DNA of 64,000 nucleotides, taken from contig NZ_CP075691.1 of the NCBI RefSeq assembly GCF_020026305.1, positions 6,138,001 to 6,202,000 of the forward strand. The letters are read 5' to 3'. Position 1 is the stretch's first letter. Each line of letters starts with the position of its first letter. The position numbers and the translations under genes were made by a program. The notes beneath the pieces are model-generated. The model was not told the origin of the DNA and made no database searches. It worked only from the letters and a program-made list of their open reading frames with translations. Shown here piece by piece: positions 1 to 8,008 of this stretch. Source of the DNA: Streptomyces sp. 135. Lineage in GTDB: Bacteria; Actinomycetota; Actinomycetes; Streptomycetales; Streptomycetaceae.

Positions 1-530
1 ACCCCGAGCTGCCCGACCTTGCCGCGCCCGAATCCCTGATCGGAGAGTCGTCGTCCGCGTGTGGCGCCGAGCTCTCCTTCGAGCGACTGCTTCACGAAGC
101 AGTCCATGGCATCGCCGCCTCGCGCGGCGTACGCGACACCTCACGCGCCGGCCGATATCACAACCGCCGATTCCTCGCGATCGCCGAGGAGCTGGGCCTG
201 GACCATCCGGAGGAGCCGCATCCGAGCAGCGGCTTCTCGCTGGTCACGCTCAACCCCGAGGCCAAGAGGCGGTACCGCCCGACGATCGAACGGCTGCAGC
301 GTGCCCTCAAGGCGCACACCGCGGCGACCACCGCGGACACCGCCCGCAGCTTCCGGGGCCCGGCCGCCCGGCACGGCTCCTCCGGAGGAGGCGTACGCGT
401 GAAGGCCGTCTGCGACTGCGGGCGCAACGTCCGCGTCGTCCCGTCCGTGCTCGCCCAGGCGCCCATCATGTGCGGCGGCTGCGGCAAGCCCTTCCGCATC
501 CCGGAGGCGATCGGCGCGGGCGTGGGCTGA
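1..530 (+). CDS. SprT-like zinc metalloprotease domain protein (partial, 5' end outside window)
   Basis: The frame is open from the left edge to TGA 528-530, giving about 175 C-terminal residues. A zinc-protease motif HEAVH (HExxH) lies at 93-107, followed by RYHNRRF, whose His could be the third ligand. This spacing is typical of SprT/Spartan-like peptidases. Near the C-terminus two cysteine pairs, CDC and CGGC, resemble the zinc ribbon that often closes such proteins. The true start is not visible. The gene sits just upstream of rpsP and is separated from it by a strong hairpin. Substrate and role are unknown to me. The family call rests on the HExxH motif plus the C-terminal zinc ribbon. 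Confidence 0.7.
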   Translation, partial: PELPDLAAPESLIGESSSACGAELSFERLLHEAVHGIAASRGVRDTSRAGRYHNRRFLAIAEELGLDHPEEPHPSSGFSLVTLNPEAKRRYRPTIERLQRALKAHTAATTADTARSFRGPAARHGSSGGGVRVKAVCDCGRNVRVVPSVLAQAPIMCGGCGKPFRIPEAIGAGVG

Positions 531-536
531 GCAGCA

Positions 537-570
537 CCGGGGCGCCCGAACCGGGGTGCGGGTGCCCCGG
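537..570 (+). terminator. hairpin after the SprT-like gene
   Basis: CCGGGGCGCCC (537-547) pairs with GGGTGCCCCGG (560-570), 11 pairs including one G-U, around a 12-nt loop. No T-run follows, as is common for Streptomyces terminators. It starts 7 bases after the stop codon and precedes the rpsP leader. Confidence 0.5.
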
Positions 571-721
571 CGGCGTATGGCACAATGGCTAGCTGTACTC
601 GACAGCCGCACAGGACCCCTCTCTCCTCCGGCTGACGCGTCCATCGGGCACTCGAGTACCGCAACCCCACGCGGCATCACCCTTGTGCCCACCCACGTCA
701 AGACCAGGAGACACCACTTCC

Positions 722-1165
722 GTGGCAGTCAAGATCAAGCTGAAGCGTCTGGGCAAGATCCGTTCGCCTCACTACCGCATCGTCGTCGCCGACTCCCGTA
801 CCCGCCGTGACGGCCGGGCCATCGAGGAGATCGGCCTGTACCACCCGGTGCAGAACCCCTCGCGCATCGAGGTCAACTCGGAGCGTGCCCAGTACTGGCT
901 GTCCGTCGGCGCCCAGCCGACCGAGCCGGTCATGGCGATCCTCAAGCTCACCGGCGACTGGCAGAAGCACAAGGGCCTGCCGGCCCCGGCGCCGCTGAAG
1001 GTCGCGGAGCCCAAGGACAAGCGCGCCGCGTTCGAGGCCTTCACCAAGGGTCTCGAGGGCGACGACGTCAAGGGTGAGGCCATCACTCAGAAGGCCAAGA
1101 AGGCTGACAAGAAGGCGGACGAGGCTGCTGACGCGGCCGCGTCCACCGAGTCCACCGAGGCCTGA
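722..1165 (+). CDS. rpsP: 30S ribosomal protein S16
   Basis: The protein has 147 residues and begins MAVKIKLKRLGKI with the S16 core SPHYRIVVADSR. GTG 722 is chosen because AGGAG lies at 706-710 and the product then starts exactly at the conserved S16 N-terminus; frames reaching further upstream have no matching start signal. Beyond the roughly 85-residue core there is a Lys/Ala/Glu-rich tail ending in ADAAASTESTEA, common in actinobacterial S16. It assembles into the 5' domain of the small ribosomal subunit. It is the first gene of the rpsP-khpA-rimM-trmD-rplS cluster and stops 2 bases before khpA. Confidence 0.97.
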   Translation: MAVKIKLKRLGKIRSPHYRIVVADSRTRRDGRAIEEIGLYHPVQNPSRIEVNSERAQYWLSVGAQPTEPVMAILKLTGDWQKHKGLPAPAPLKVAEPKDKRAAFEAFTKGLEGDDVKGEAITQKAKKADKKADEAADAAASTESTEA

Positions 1166-1167
1166 GC

Positions 1168-1407
1168 ATGCTCGAGGAGGCTCTCGAGCACCTCGTGAAG
1201 GGCATCGTCGACAACCCCGACGACGTGCAGGTGGCCTCGCGCAACCTGCGCCGCGGGCGCGTCCTCGAGGTCCGGGTTCACCCCGACGACCTCGGCAAGG
1301 TGATCGGTCGCAACGGCCGCACCGCGCGCGCTCTGCGCACCGTCGTGGGCGCCATCGGCGGCCGCGGTGTCCGCGTCGACCTCGTCGACGTGGACCAGGT
1401 TCGCTGA
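1168..1407 (+). CDS. khpA: KH-domain RNA-binding protein KhpA
   Basis: This 79-residue protein is essentially one KH domain. The RNA-binding GxxG loop is seen in VIGRNGRTA, followed by the helix ALRTVV. ATG 1168 lies 2 bases after the rpsP stop, so the two are transcribed and probably translated together. The family (KhpA/YlqC) binds RNA, usually with KhpB/Jag as partner, and its position between rpsP and rimM is widely conserved. A strong hairpin follows at 1440-1475. Confidence 0.92.
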   Translation: MLEEALEHLVKGIVDNPDDVQVASRNLRRGRVLEVRVHPDDLGKVIGRNGRTARALRTVVGAIGGRGVRVDLVDVDQVR

Positions 1408-1439
1408 ACCGGGTTCACAGAACCACAGCAGCACCGGCT

Positions 1440-1475
1440 CGGGCCGGGGAGGGCTTCAGGGCCCTCCCCGGCCCG
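1440..1475 (+). terminator. hairpin between khpA and rimM
   Basis: CGGGCCGGGGAGGGC (1440-1454) and GCCCTCCCCGGCCCG (1461-1475) form 15 perfect pairs with a 6-nt loop. It may terminate or attenuate transcription between the two genes. There is no T-tract. Confidence 0.65.
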
Positions 1476-1539
1476 TAGTCGTCTGCGGAGCACTTCCGCG
1501 GGCGCACGGAGCCGTAGGCACACGACAGGAGAGAACGCA

Positions 1540-2157
1540 GTGCAGTTGGTAGTCGCTCGGATCGGCCGCGCCCACGGCATCAAGGGCGAGGTCACCGTGG
1601 AGGTACGCACCGACGAGCCCGAGCTGCGGCTCGGCCCCGGCGCCGTGCTCGCCACCGACCCCGCCTCGGTGGGCCCGCTGACCATCGAGACCGGCCGCGT
1701 GCACAGCGGCCGCCTCCTGCTGCGCTTCGAGGGCGTGCGCGACCGCACCGGCGCCGAGGCGCTGCGCAACACCCTGCTCATCGCGGAGGTCGACCCCGAG
1801 GAGCTCCCGGAGGACCCCGACGAGTACTACGACCACCAGCTGATGGATCTCGACGTGGTCACCAAGGACGGCACCGAGGTCGGACGCATCACGGAGATCT
1901 CGCACCTGCCCTCGCAGGATCTGTTCATCGTGGAGCGGCCCGACGGCGGTGAGGTCATGATCCCCTTCGTCGAGGAGATCGTCACCGAGATCGACCTGGA
2001 GGAGCAGCGCGCGGTCATCGACCCCCCGCCCGGCCTCATCGACGACCGCGCGGAGATCGCGTCCGCCCGTGACGCCGAGGCGGCCGCGGAGGGCGAGTCG
2101 GCACCGGAGGACGAGTCGGCACCGGAGGACGAGTCGGCACCGGAGGACAAGGCGTAA
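1540..2157 (+). CDS. rimM: ribosome maturation factor RimM
   Basis: The protein has 205 residues and starts at GTG 1540 (MQLVVARIGRAHGIKGEV), preceded by AGGAGAG. Residues 1-85 form the RimM beta-barrel and about 95-165 the PRC-barrel (YYDHQLMDLDV). RimM binds S19 and assists 30S head maturation. After the PRC domain the protein has an acidic, low-complexity extension encoded partly by three exact copies of an 18-bp unit. The stop codon TAA shares its last base with the trmD ATG, indicating translational coupling. Confidence 0.95.
   Translation: MQLVVARIGRAHGIKGEVTVEVRTDEPELRLGPGAVLATDPASVGPLTIETGRVHSGRLLLRFEGVRDRTGAEALRNTLLIAEVDPEELPEDPDEYYDHQLMDLDVVTKDGTEVGRITEISHLPSQDLFIVERPDGGEVMIPFVEEIVTEIDLEEQRAVIDPPPGLIDDRAEIASARDAEAAAEGESAPEDESAPEDESAPEDKA
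2095..2148. repeat. three exact copies of an 18-bp unit in the rimM 3' end
   Basis: The unit GAGTCGGCACCGGAGGAC occurs at 2095-2112, 2113-2130 and 2131-2148 with no mismatch. It encodes ESAPED three times. The period is a multiple of three, so copy-number change would keep the frame. Confidence 0.95.
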
Positions 2158-2978
2158 TGCGGCTCGACGTCGTCACGATCTTCCCCGAGTACCTGGAGCC
2201 CCTGAACGTCTCACTCGTCGGCAAGGCACGCGCGCGTGGCCGGCTCGACGTGCGGGTGCACGACCTCAGGGAGTGGACGTACGACCGCCACAACACGGTC
2301 GACGACACCCCCTACGGCGGCGGCCCCGGCATGGTCATGAAGACCGAGCCCTGGGGCGCGGCCCTCGACGACGTACTCGCCGAAGGGTACGAGTCAGGGG
2401 CCCACGGGCCCGCCCTGGTCGTCCCGACGCCCAGCGGGCGCCCCTTCACCCAGGAACTCGCCGTCGAGCTCTCCGAGCGCCCCTGGCTGGTCTTCACGCC
2501 CGCGCGCTACGAGGGCATCGACCGCCGCGTCACGGACGAGTACGCCACCCGCCTGCCGGTGTACGAGGTGTCCATCGGCGACTACGTCCTCGCGGGCGGG
2601 GAAGCGGCCGTCCTCGTCATCACGGAGGCGGTGGCCCGGCTGCTGCCCGGCGTCCTCGGCAACGCCGAGTCCCACCAGGACGACTCCTTCGCGCCCGGCG
2701 CCATGGCCAACCTCCTCGAAGGCCCCGTCTACACCAAGCCCCCCCAGTGGCGCGGTCACGGCATCCCGGACGTCCTGCTCAGCGGCCACCACGGCAAGAT
2801 CGCCCGCTGGCGGCGGGACGAGGCGCTGCGCCGCACCACCCGCAACAGACCCGATCTCATCGAGCGTTGCGACCCCAAGGCCTTCGACAAGAAGGACCGC
2901 GAGATGCTCTCGATCCTGGGGTGGCGGCCGGGGCCCGACGGCCGATTTGGGCGAGACCCCGAGGCCGTGGAAGAATAG
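2157..2978 (+). CDS. trmD: tRNA (guanine-37-N1)-methyltransferase
   Basis: This SPOUT-class methyltransferase has 273 residues and makes m1G37 in tRNA using S-adenosylmethionine. Visible family signatures are MRLDVVTIFPEYL at the start, DDTPYGGGPGMVMK near residue 50, and the knot motif SIGDYVLAGGEAA in the middle. The ATG overlaps the rimM stop by one base. Length and motifs are normal for the family. Confidence 0.96.
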   Translation: MRLDVVTIFPEYLEPLNVSLVGKARARGRLDVRVHDLREWTYDRHNTVDDTPYGGGPGMVMKTEPWGAALDDVLAEGYESGAHGPALVVPTPSGRPFTQELAVELSERPWLVFTPARYEGIDRRVTDEYATRLPVYEVSIGDYVLAGGEAAVLVITEAVARLLPGVLGNAESHQDDSFAPGAMANLLEGPVYTKPPQWRGHGIPDVLLSGHHGKIARWRRDEALRRTTRNRPDLIERCDPKAFDKKDREMLSILGWRPGPDGRFGRDPEAVEE

Positions 2979-3143
2979 GCCGCTGCTGTACGTCCAGCGT
3001 GCGCCCCTGCCACAGGGGGATCGACCGGAGTTCCCCGCATGCGCGGGAATGGTCCAGACGCCCGCCCGACGCGATCAGCTACCGAATCCTCATCACCACG
3101 TTCCGCTGATGACCTGTGGCATCAGTGAAGAAAGCAGACGATC

Positions 3144-3494
3144 ATGGCCAACCTGCTCGACTCCCTCGACAGCGCGTCGCTGCGCGACGACATCCCGGCC
3201 TTCCGCCCGGGTGACACCGTCAACGTCCACGTCCGCGTCATCGAGGGCAACCGCTCCCGTGTGCAGCAGTTCAAGGGCGTAGTCATCCGTCGCCAGGGTG
3301 CCGGCGTGCGCGAGACCTTCACGGTCCGCAAGGTCTCCTTCTCCGTCGGCGTCGAGCGCACCTTCCCGGTGCACACCCCGATCGTCGAGAAGATCGAGCT
3401 CGTCACCCGCGGTGACGTGCGTCGCGCGAAGCTGTACTACCTCCGTGAGCTGCGCGGCAAGGCCGCGAAGATCAAGGAGAAGCGCGAGAGCTGA
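3144..3494 (+). CDS. rplS: 50S ribosomal protein L19
   Basis: This 116-residue L19 begins MANLLDSLDSASLR and contains RPGDTVNVHVRVIEG and VRRAKLYYLRELRGKAA. It lies at the 30S-50S interface. The 165-bp gap after trmD and the purine-rich GAAGAAAG before the ATG suggest its own promoter. The gene ends 45 bp before sipW. Confidence 0.96.
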   Translation: MANLLDSLDSASLRDDIPAFRPGDTVNVHVRVIEGNRSRVQQFKGVVIRRQGAGVRETFTVRKVSFSVGVERTFPVHTPIVEKIELVTRGDVRRAKLYYLRELRGKAAKIKEKRES

Positions 3495-3539
3495 GCTCCC
3501 GCGCGGGTCCGCAGCGGGGCCGGATAGCATCTGGCCCCG

Positions 3540-4259
3540 ATGGACACCGAAGCACAGCACCCGGAGCGCGACCGCTCCTCCCCACCCTCCGACTCCGGAG
3601 ACGTCCCGCACGTCCCCGAAGCCGCCGAGGAGACGGAGGAACGGTCGCGCTCCGTTTTCATGTCGCTCGTCTCCTGGCTGCCGGGCGGCGGCTTCACGCT
3701 CACGTTCCTGCTGTGCGTGGCGGCACTGCTCGTCGTCGGCACCTTCGTGGTGCAGCCCTTCCAGATCCCGAGCGGCTCCATGGAGCCCGCGTTCCGGGTC
3801 GGGGACCGGGTACTCGTCAACAAGTTGGCGTACCGTTTCGGTTCCGAGCCGCAGCGGGGTGACGCGGTCGTCTTTGACGGCAGCGGCTACTTCGGGGATG
3901 CCGACTACATCAAGCGGGTCGTGGGCACCGGGGGAGACCGGGTGGTCTGCTGCGAGCGGGGGAGGATCAAGGTGAACGGCGAGCCTGTCGACGAGCCGTA
4001 CCTGTTTCCGGGCGACAGCCCCTCACAGGTGCCCTTCGATGTCGTCGTCCCCGAAGGCAGCCTGTTCCTGCTCGGCGACCACCGCAGCGACTCACGGGAC
4101 TCCCGTGACCACCTGGGGCAGCCCGGCGGCGGCATGATCCCCGTGGACGAGGTCATCGGCCGGGCCGACTGGATCGCCTGGCCGGTCGGGCACTGGACCT
4201 CCCTGGAGCGCCCCGACAGCTACGCGCGCGTGCCGGCACCGGACGGCGCGCATGGGTAA
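3540..4259 (+). CDS. sipW: type I signal peptidase SipW
   Basis: This S26-family signal peptidase has 239 residues. One N-terminal membrane segment (GFTLTFLLCVAALLVVGTF) is followed by the catalytic Ser box IPSGSMEPA, the Lys box YIKRVVGTGGD and the late motif GDHRSDSRDSRDH. It cleaves signal peptides outside the membrane. There is no C-terminal anchor. It is first of four tandem paralogues. ATG 3540 has no Shine-Dalgarno; a hairpin (3515-3521 with 3533-3539) ends directly at the start codon. sipX starts 8 bases before this stop. The symbol follows the S. lividans sipWXYZ order, which I recall rather than verified. Confidence 0.9.
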   Translation: MDTEAQHPERDRSSPPSDSGDVPHVPEAAEETEERSRSVFMSLVSWLPGGGFTLTFLLCVAALLVVGTFVVQPFQIPSGSMEPAFRVGDRVLVNKLAYRFGSEPQRGDAVVFDGSGYFGDADYIKRVVGTGGDRVVCCERGRIKVNGEPVDEPYLFPGDSPSQVPFDVVVPEGSLFLLGDHRSDSRDSRDHLGQPGGGMIPVDEVIGRADWIAWPVGHWTSLERPDSYARVPAPDGAHG

Positions 4260-5337
4260 CCGCGGGCGGACACGCGCCGCGGGCCACCAGGCCGACAGCC
4301 GGCTGCCCACGGGGTCCCGGCCGACCAGTGGTCCCGTCCGGCCGGGCAGGGCCGAGCGGCGCAAGCTCGCGAAGAAGGTCAAGCGGCGCAGGCGGCGCTC
4401 CGCGATCAAGGAGATACCTCTCCTCATAGGTGTGGCCCTGCTGATCGCCCTCGTCCTGAAGACGTTCCTGGTGCAGGCCTTCGTGATCCCCTCGGGCTCC
4501 ATGGAGCAGACGATCCGGATCGGGGACCGCGTCCTGGTGGACAAGCTCACTCCCTGGTTCGGCTCGAAGCCCGAGCGCGGTGACGTCGTCGTCTTCAAGG
4601 ACCCCGGCAACTGGCTCGAAGAGGAGCAGGGCAAGAAGAAGGACGACCCGGTGGTCGTCAAGCAGGTCAAGGAGGGGCTGACCCAGATCGGCCTGCTGCC
4701 CTCCGACAGCGAGCGGGACCTGATCAAGCGGGTCGTCGGCGTCGGCGGCGACACCGTGAAGTGCTGCGACAAGAACGACAAGGTCACCGTCAACGGCGTA
4801 CCGCTCGACGAGCCGTACATCCACCCCGGCGACAAGCCCTCGGCCTTCGAGTTCAAGGTGAAGGTCCCCAAGGGGCGCCTGTTCATGATGGGCGACCACC
4901 GCAGCGACTCGGCCGACTCCCGCTTCCACCGCACGGAGAAGTTCGCCGGGACCATCTCCGAGGAGGCGGTCGTCGGGCGGGCCCTCGTCATCGCCTGGCC
5001 CTTCGGTCACTGGCGCAGACTGGAGGAGCCCGAGACATATGCGTCCGTACCCGACGCGCGTGCGGGATCGGACACCGCCACAGGCGTGTCGCATAGGGTG
5101 GCACACGGCGATCGATACGGATTGATCCGACTCCCGACCCCTGCGGAACTCCCGCTCGTTATGGGAGTGGTGGGCCTGCATCGCATCTGGGGCAGGCGGC
5201 GGCACGGACTGAGGAGTGGATGTGGGGGATTTGGCGGTCGGCGCACGATCCGGACACGAGGGGCCCGAGGAGCGGCCGGGACGATCCGACGAGCCGGGCG
5301 TCGAGGCCGCCGCGGGCGGTGTGAACCCCGGGAGTGA
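4252..5337 (+). CDS. sipX: type I signal peptidase SipX
   Basis: Second tandem signal peptidase. A basic N-terminus is followed by a membrane segment (IPLLIGVALLIALVLKTFL), then IPSGSMEQT (Ser), LIKRVVGVGGD (Lys) and MGDHRSDSADSRFH. ATG 4252 overlaps the sipW stop by 8 bases. The frame stays open well past the catalytic core: residues from about 280 form a short hydrophobic stretch and then an Arg/Gly-rich tail that runs 116 bp into sipY. Whether this 361-residue form is the real product, or the last part has little function, cannot be told here. Confidence 0.88.
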   Translation: MGNRGRTRAAGHQADSRLPTGSRPTSGPVRPGRAERRKLAKKVKRRRRRSAIKEIPLLIGVALLIALVLKTFLVQAFVIPSGSMEQTIRIGDRVLVDKLTPWFGSKPERGDVVVFKDPGNWLEEEQGKKKDDPVVVKQVKEGLTQIGLLPSDSERDLIKRVVGVGGDTVKCCDKNDKVTVNGVPLDEPYIHPGDKPSAFEFKVKVPKGRLFMMGDHRSDSADSRFHRTEKFAGTISEEAVVGRALVIAWPFGHWRRLEEPETYASVPDARAGSDTATGVSHRVAHGDRYGLIRLPTPAELPLVMGVVGLHRIWGRRRHGLRSGCGGFGGRRTIRTRGARGAAGTIRRAGRRGRRGRCEPRE

Positions 5338-6184
5338 CGCCGCGGACGGCGACGGGACACAGAGCGGCCAGGGCACCAAGCAGCCGAAGAAGCAACGGTC
5401 CTTCTGGAAGGAACTGCCGCTTCTCATCGGTATCGCGCTGGTCCTGGCGCTGGTGATCAAGTCCTTCCTGGTGCAGGCGTTCTCGATCCCCTCGGACTCG
5501 ATGCAGAACACGCTCCAGCAGGGCGACCGCGTCCTCGTCGACAAGCTGACGCCGTGGTTCGGCTCCGAGCCCGAGCGCGGCGAGGTCGTCGTCTTCAAGG
5601 ACCCGGGCCACTGGCTGGACGGCGAGCCCACCCCCGACCCGAACGCGGTGCAGAGGGTCCTCGGCTGGATCGGCCTGATGCCGTCCGCCGACGAGAAGGA
5701 CCTGATCAAGCGCGTCATCGCGGTCGGCGGCGACACCGTGGAGTGCAAGGGCACCGGCCCGGTGAAGGTCAACGGCAAGGCGCTCAACGAGCCCTACGTC
5801 TTCGCGGGGAACACCCCGTGCACGGTCGACGACCAGGGCGGCCAGTTCAAGGTCACCGTGCCCAAGGGCAAGATCTGGGTCATGGGCGACCACCGGCAGA
5901 ACTCGCTGGACTCCCGCTACCACCAGAATCAGCCCGGCGGCGGCGCCGTCCCCGTGGACAACGTCGTGGGCCGCGCCATCGTGATCGCCTGGCCGCCCAC
6001 CCGCTGGGCGACGCTGCCCAAGCCGGACACCTTCGACCAGCCGGGCATCAACGCCCTGTCGAGCGCCGCCCCCGGCGTCCTCGGCCTGGCGGGCGCGGTG
6101 CCGCTCGTCCTGTGGCGCAGGCGCCGGCTGACGGTCGCCGCGGCGCGGAACGCGAGGGTTCCTGGCGGCAGTACCGCCGGGTAG
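5222..6184 (+). CDS. sipY: type I signal peptidase SipY
   Basis: Third tandem signal peptidase, about 320 residues. GTG 5222 is preferred over GTG 5216 because GAGGAG at 5211-5216 is then correctly spaced. After an acidic N-terminus there is a membrane segment (LPLLIGIALVLALVIKSFL), IPSDSMQNT with the catalytic Ser, LIKRVIAVGGD with the Lys, and MGDHRQNSLDSRYH. A second hydrophobic segment (GVLGLAGAVPLVLW) followed by RRRR-type charges makes a C-terminal anchor that SipW lacks. Its start lies inside the 3' end of sipX. Confidence 0.9.
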   Translation: MGDLAVGARSGHEGPEERPGRSDEPGVEAAAGGVNPGSDAADGDGTQSGQGTKQPKKQRSFWKELPLLIGIALVLALVIKSFLVQAFSIPSDSMQNTLQQGDRVLVDKLTPWFGSEPERGEVVVFKDPGHWLDGEPTPDPNAVQRVLGWIGLMPSADEKDLIKRVIAVGGDTVECKGTGPVKVNGKALNEPYVFAGNTPCTVDDQGGQFKVTVPKGKIWVMGDHRQNSLDSRYHQNQPGGGAVPVDNVVGRAIVIAWPPTRWATLPKPDTFDQPGINALSSAAPGVLGLAGAVPLVLWRRRRLTVAAARNARVPGGSTAG

Positions 6185-6264
6185 GGTGCCGTCCCAGATC
6201 GTCGATCTTCCGCCGTCCGTACGCACGGGCGGCGGGGTCGTCTCCGAGACGGGGGAGCACCGGG

Positions 6265-7020
6265 ATGAGCAGGACACGTCGTACGGACGAGGGCCAGGGC
6301 CGGCTCGGCAGCGTGCTGTCGGGCATCGCCGTGGCCCTCGGCTGTGTGCTCTTCCTCGGCGGATTCGTCTGGGGTGCGGTCCTGTACCAGCCGTACACCG
6401 TGCCCACGGGGTCGATGACCCCGACGATCGGCGCGGGCGACCGGGTGCTCGCACAACGGATCGGGAGCGAGGAGGTGCGCCGTGGTGACGTCGTCGTCTT
6501 CGAGCAGTCCACCTGGGGCGACCTGCCGATGGTCAAGCGCGTGGTCGGCGTGGGCGGTGACAAGGTCGCCTGCTGCACGGACGGCAAGCTGACCATCAAC
6601 GGCAAGGAAGTCGCAGAACCGTATCTTCCCGAGGGCAAGGGCGTCGCGGCCGGCGCCATCCCCACCACGACCGTCCCCAAGGGCCGCCTGTTCCTGCTCG
6701 GCGACGAGCGCAGCGGTTCCCTTGACTCCACCGCGCACCTGGACGACGCGGACGGCGGCACCGTGCCGCGCGACGCGGTGCGGGCGCGGGTCGACGCGGT
6801 GGCCTGGCCGATGGGCGAGTTCCGCATGCTGGAGCGGCCGGAGGGCTTCGCAGACCTGCCGGGCGGCCTCTCCGAGCCCGGACCGCTGCGGGTGGTGCTG
6901 AGCGCGATCGTGGTGGGCATGGTGCTCGTCCTCGGCGGCGCCGCGTACGGCCCCGTGGCCAAGCGCCTGGGCCGCGGCCGCGGGCGGAGCCGTGCGACGG
7001 AGGCCGTCGGTGCCGGCTGA
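6265..7020 (+). CDS. sipZ: type I signal peptidase SipZ
   Basis: Fourth tandem signal peptidase, 251 residues from ATG 6265, with GGGGGAG at 6251-6257 as ribosome site. It has an N-terminal membrane segment (IAVALGCVLFLGGFVWGAVL), VPTGSMTPT (Ser), MVKRVVGVGGD (Lys) and a C-terminal membrane segment (LSAIVVGMVLVLGGAAYG). The late motif is GDERSGSLDS, with Glu where the three paralogues have His or Arg-type GDH. The 80-bp gap from sipY fits a separate transcription start. It overlaps the Nudix gene by 11 bases. Confidence 0.9.
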   Translation: MSRTRRTDEGQGRLGSVLSGIAVALGCVLFLGGFVWGAVLYQPYTVPTGSMTPTIGAGDRVLAQRIGSEEVRRGDVVVFEQSTWGDLPMVKRVVGVGGDKVACCTDGKLTINGKEVAEPYLPEGKGVAAGAIPTTTVPKGRLFLLGDERSGSLDSTAHLDDADGGTVPRDAVRARVDAVAWPMGEFRMLERPEGFADLPGGLSEPGPLRVVLSAIVVGMVLVLGGAAYGPVAKRLGRGRGRSRATEAVGAG

Positions 7021-7537
7021 GGAGAGCGCGCCCGCTGAGCCGTCGCCGACGGGGCGGCCCCTGCGCAGGGTCGCGCGCGTGGTGCTGCTGGACCCGCACG
7101 ACCGCATCCTGCTGCTGCACGGCCATGAGCCAGGTGACCCGGCGGACGACTGGTGGTTCACGCCGGGCGGCGGCCTGGAGGGCGACGAGACGCGCGAGCA
7201 GGCCGCCCTGCGCGAGCTGCGCGAGGAGACCGGCATCACGGAGGTCGAGCTCGGCCCGGTGCTGTGGCGACGCGTCTGTTCCTTCCCCTTCGCCGGACGC
7301 CGCTGGGATCAGGACGAGTGGTACTACCTGGCGCGTACGACGCAGACGGCGACCGCCGCCGAGGGCCTGACGGAGCTGGAACGCCGCAGTGTGGCCGGAG
7401 CACGTTGGTGGACGTGCCGGGAACTGACCGAGGCTCATGAGACGGTGTACCCGACCAGACTCGCCGAGCTGCTTCGCAGACTGCTCGACGAGGGACCCCC
7501 GGACCGGCCCGAGATCCTCGACACGGAAATCGTGTAG
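7010..7537 (+). CDS. Nudix hydrolase
   Basis: About 175 residues. The full Nudix box Gx5Ex7REUxEExGU is visible, from GGLEGDETREQAALREL through REETGI. It follows WWFTPGGG and so marks a pyrophosphohydrolase of nucleoside-diphosphate-linked substrates. GTG 7010 is chosen because GGAGG lies at 6999-7003; GTG 6992 is an in-frame alternative giving 6 more residues. It overlaps sipZ and is probably co-transcribed with it. The specific substrate cannot be read from sequence. Confidence 0.9.
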   Translation: MPAEESAPAEPSPTGRPLRRVARVVLLDPHDRILLLHGHEPGDPADDWWFTPGGGLEGDETREQAALRELREETGITEVELGPVLWRRVCSFPFAGRRWDQDEWYYLARTTQTATAAEGLTELERRSVAGARWWTCRELTEAHETVYPTRLAELLRRLLDEGPPDRPEILDTEIV

Positions 7538-7592
7538 GGGTTCGCGGGGCTGACGCACAATAGGGGGACGCACGGCTGAAGGGGAACATGCC

Positions 7593-7901
7593 ATGAGCGC
7601 CGAGGACCTCGAGAAGTACGAGACCGAGATGGAGCTGAAGCTCTACCGGGAGTACCGCGATGTCGTCGGTCTGTTCAAATACGTGATCGAGACCGAACGG
7701 CGCTTCTATCTCACCAACGATTACGAGATGCAGGTGCACTCCGTTCAGGGTGAGGTCTTCTTCGAGGTGTCCATGGCGGACGCCTGGGTGTGGGACATGT
7801 ACCGGCCGGCTCGGTTCGTGAAGCAGGTGCGGGTCCTCACGTTCAAGGACGTGAACATCGAAGAGCTGAACAAGAGCGATCTGGAGCTGCCGGGCGGCTG
7901 A
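7593..7901 (+). CDS. DUF2469 family protein
   Basis: A 102-residue soluble protein beginning MSAEDLEKYETEMELKLYRE, with the aromatic stretch DAWVWDMYRPARFVKQV in its second half. This is the actinobacterial DUF2469 family, which typically sits beside yraN and the ComM-like gene as here. It has no known catalytic motif. Function unknown. Confidence 0.9.
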   Translation: MSAEDLEKYETEMELKLYREYRDVVGLFKYVIETERRFYLTNDYEMQVHSVQGEVFFEVSMADAWVWDMYRPARFVKQVRVLTFKDVNIEELNKSDLELPGG

Positions 7902-8008
7902 GTTTCACTCGCCGGGGTGGCGGAGTTTTCCACAACCGGTGAGTTGTGCACCAAGATCCAATAGGTGCGGGCCGAACCGTGACTGTGGGTGCCGGAGGTG
8001 GTGTCGGC

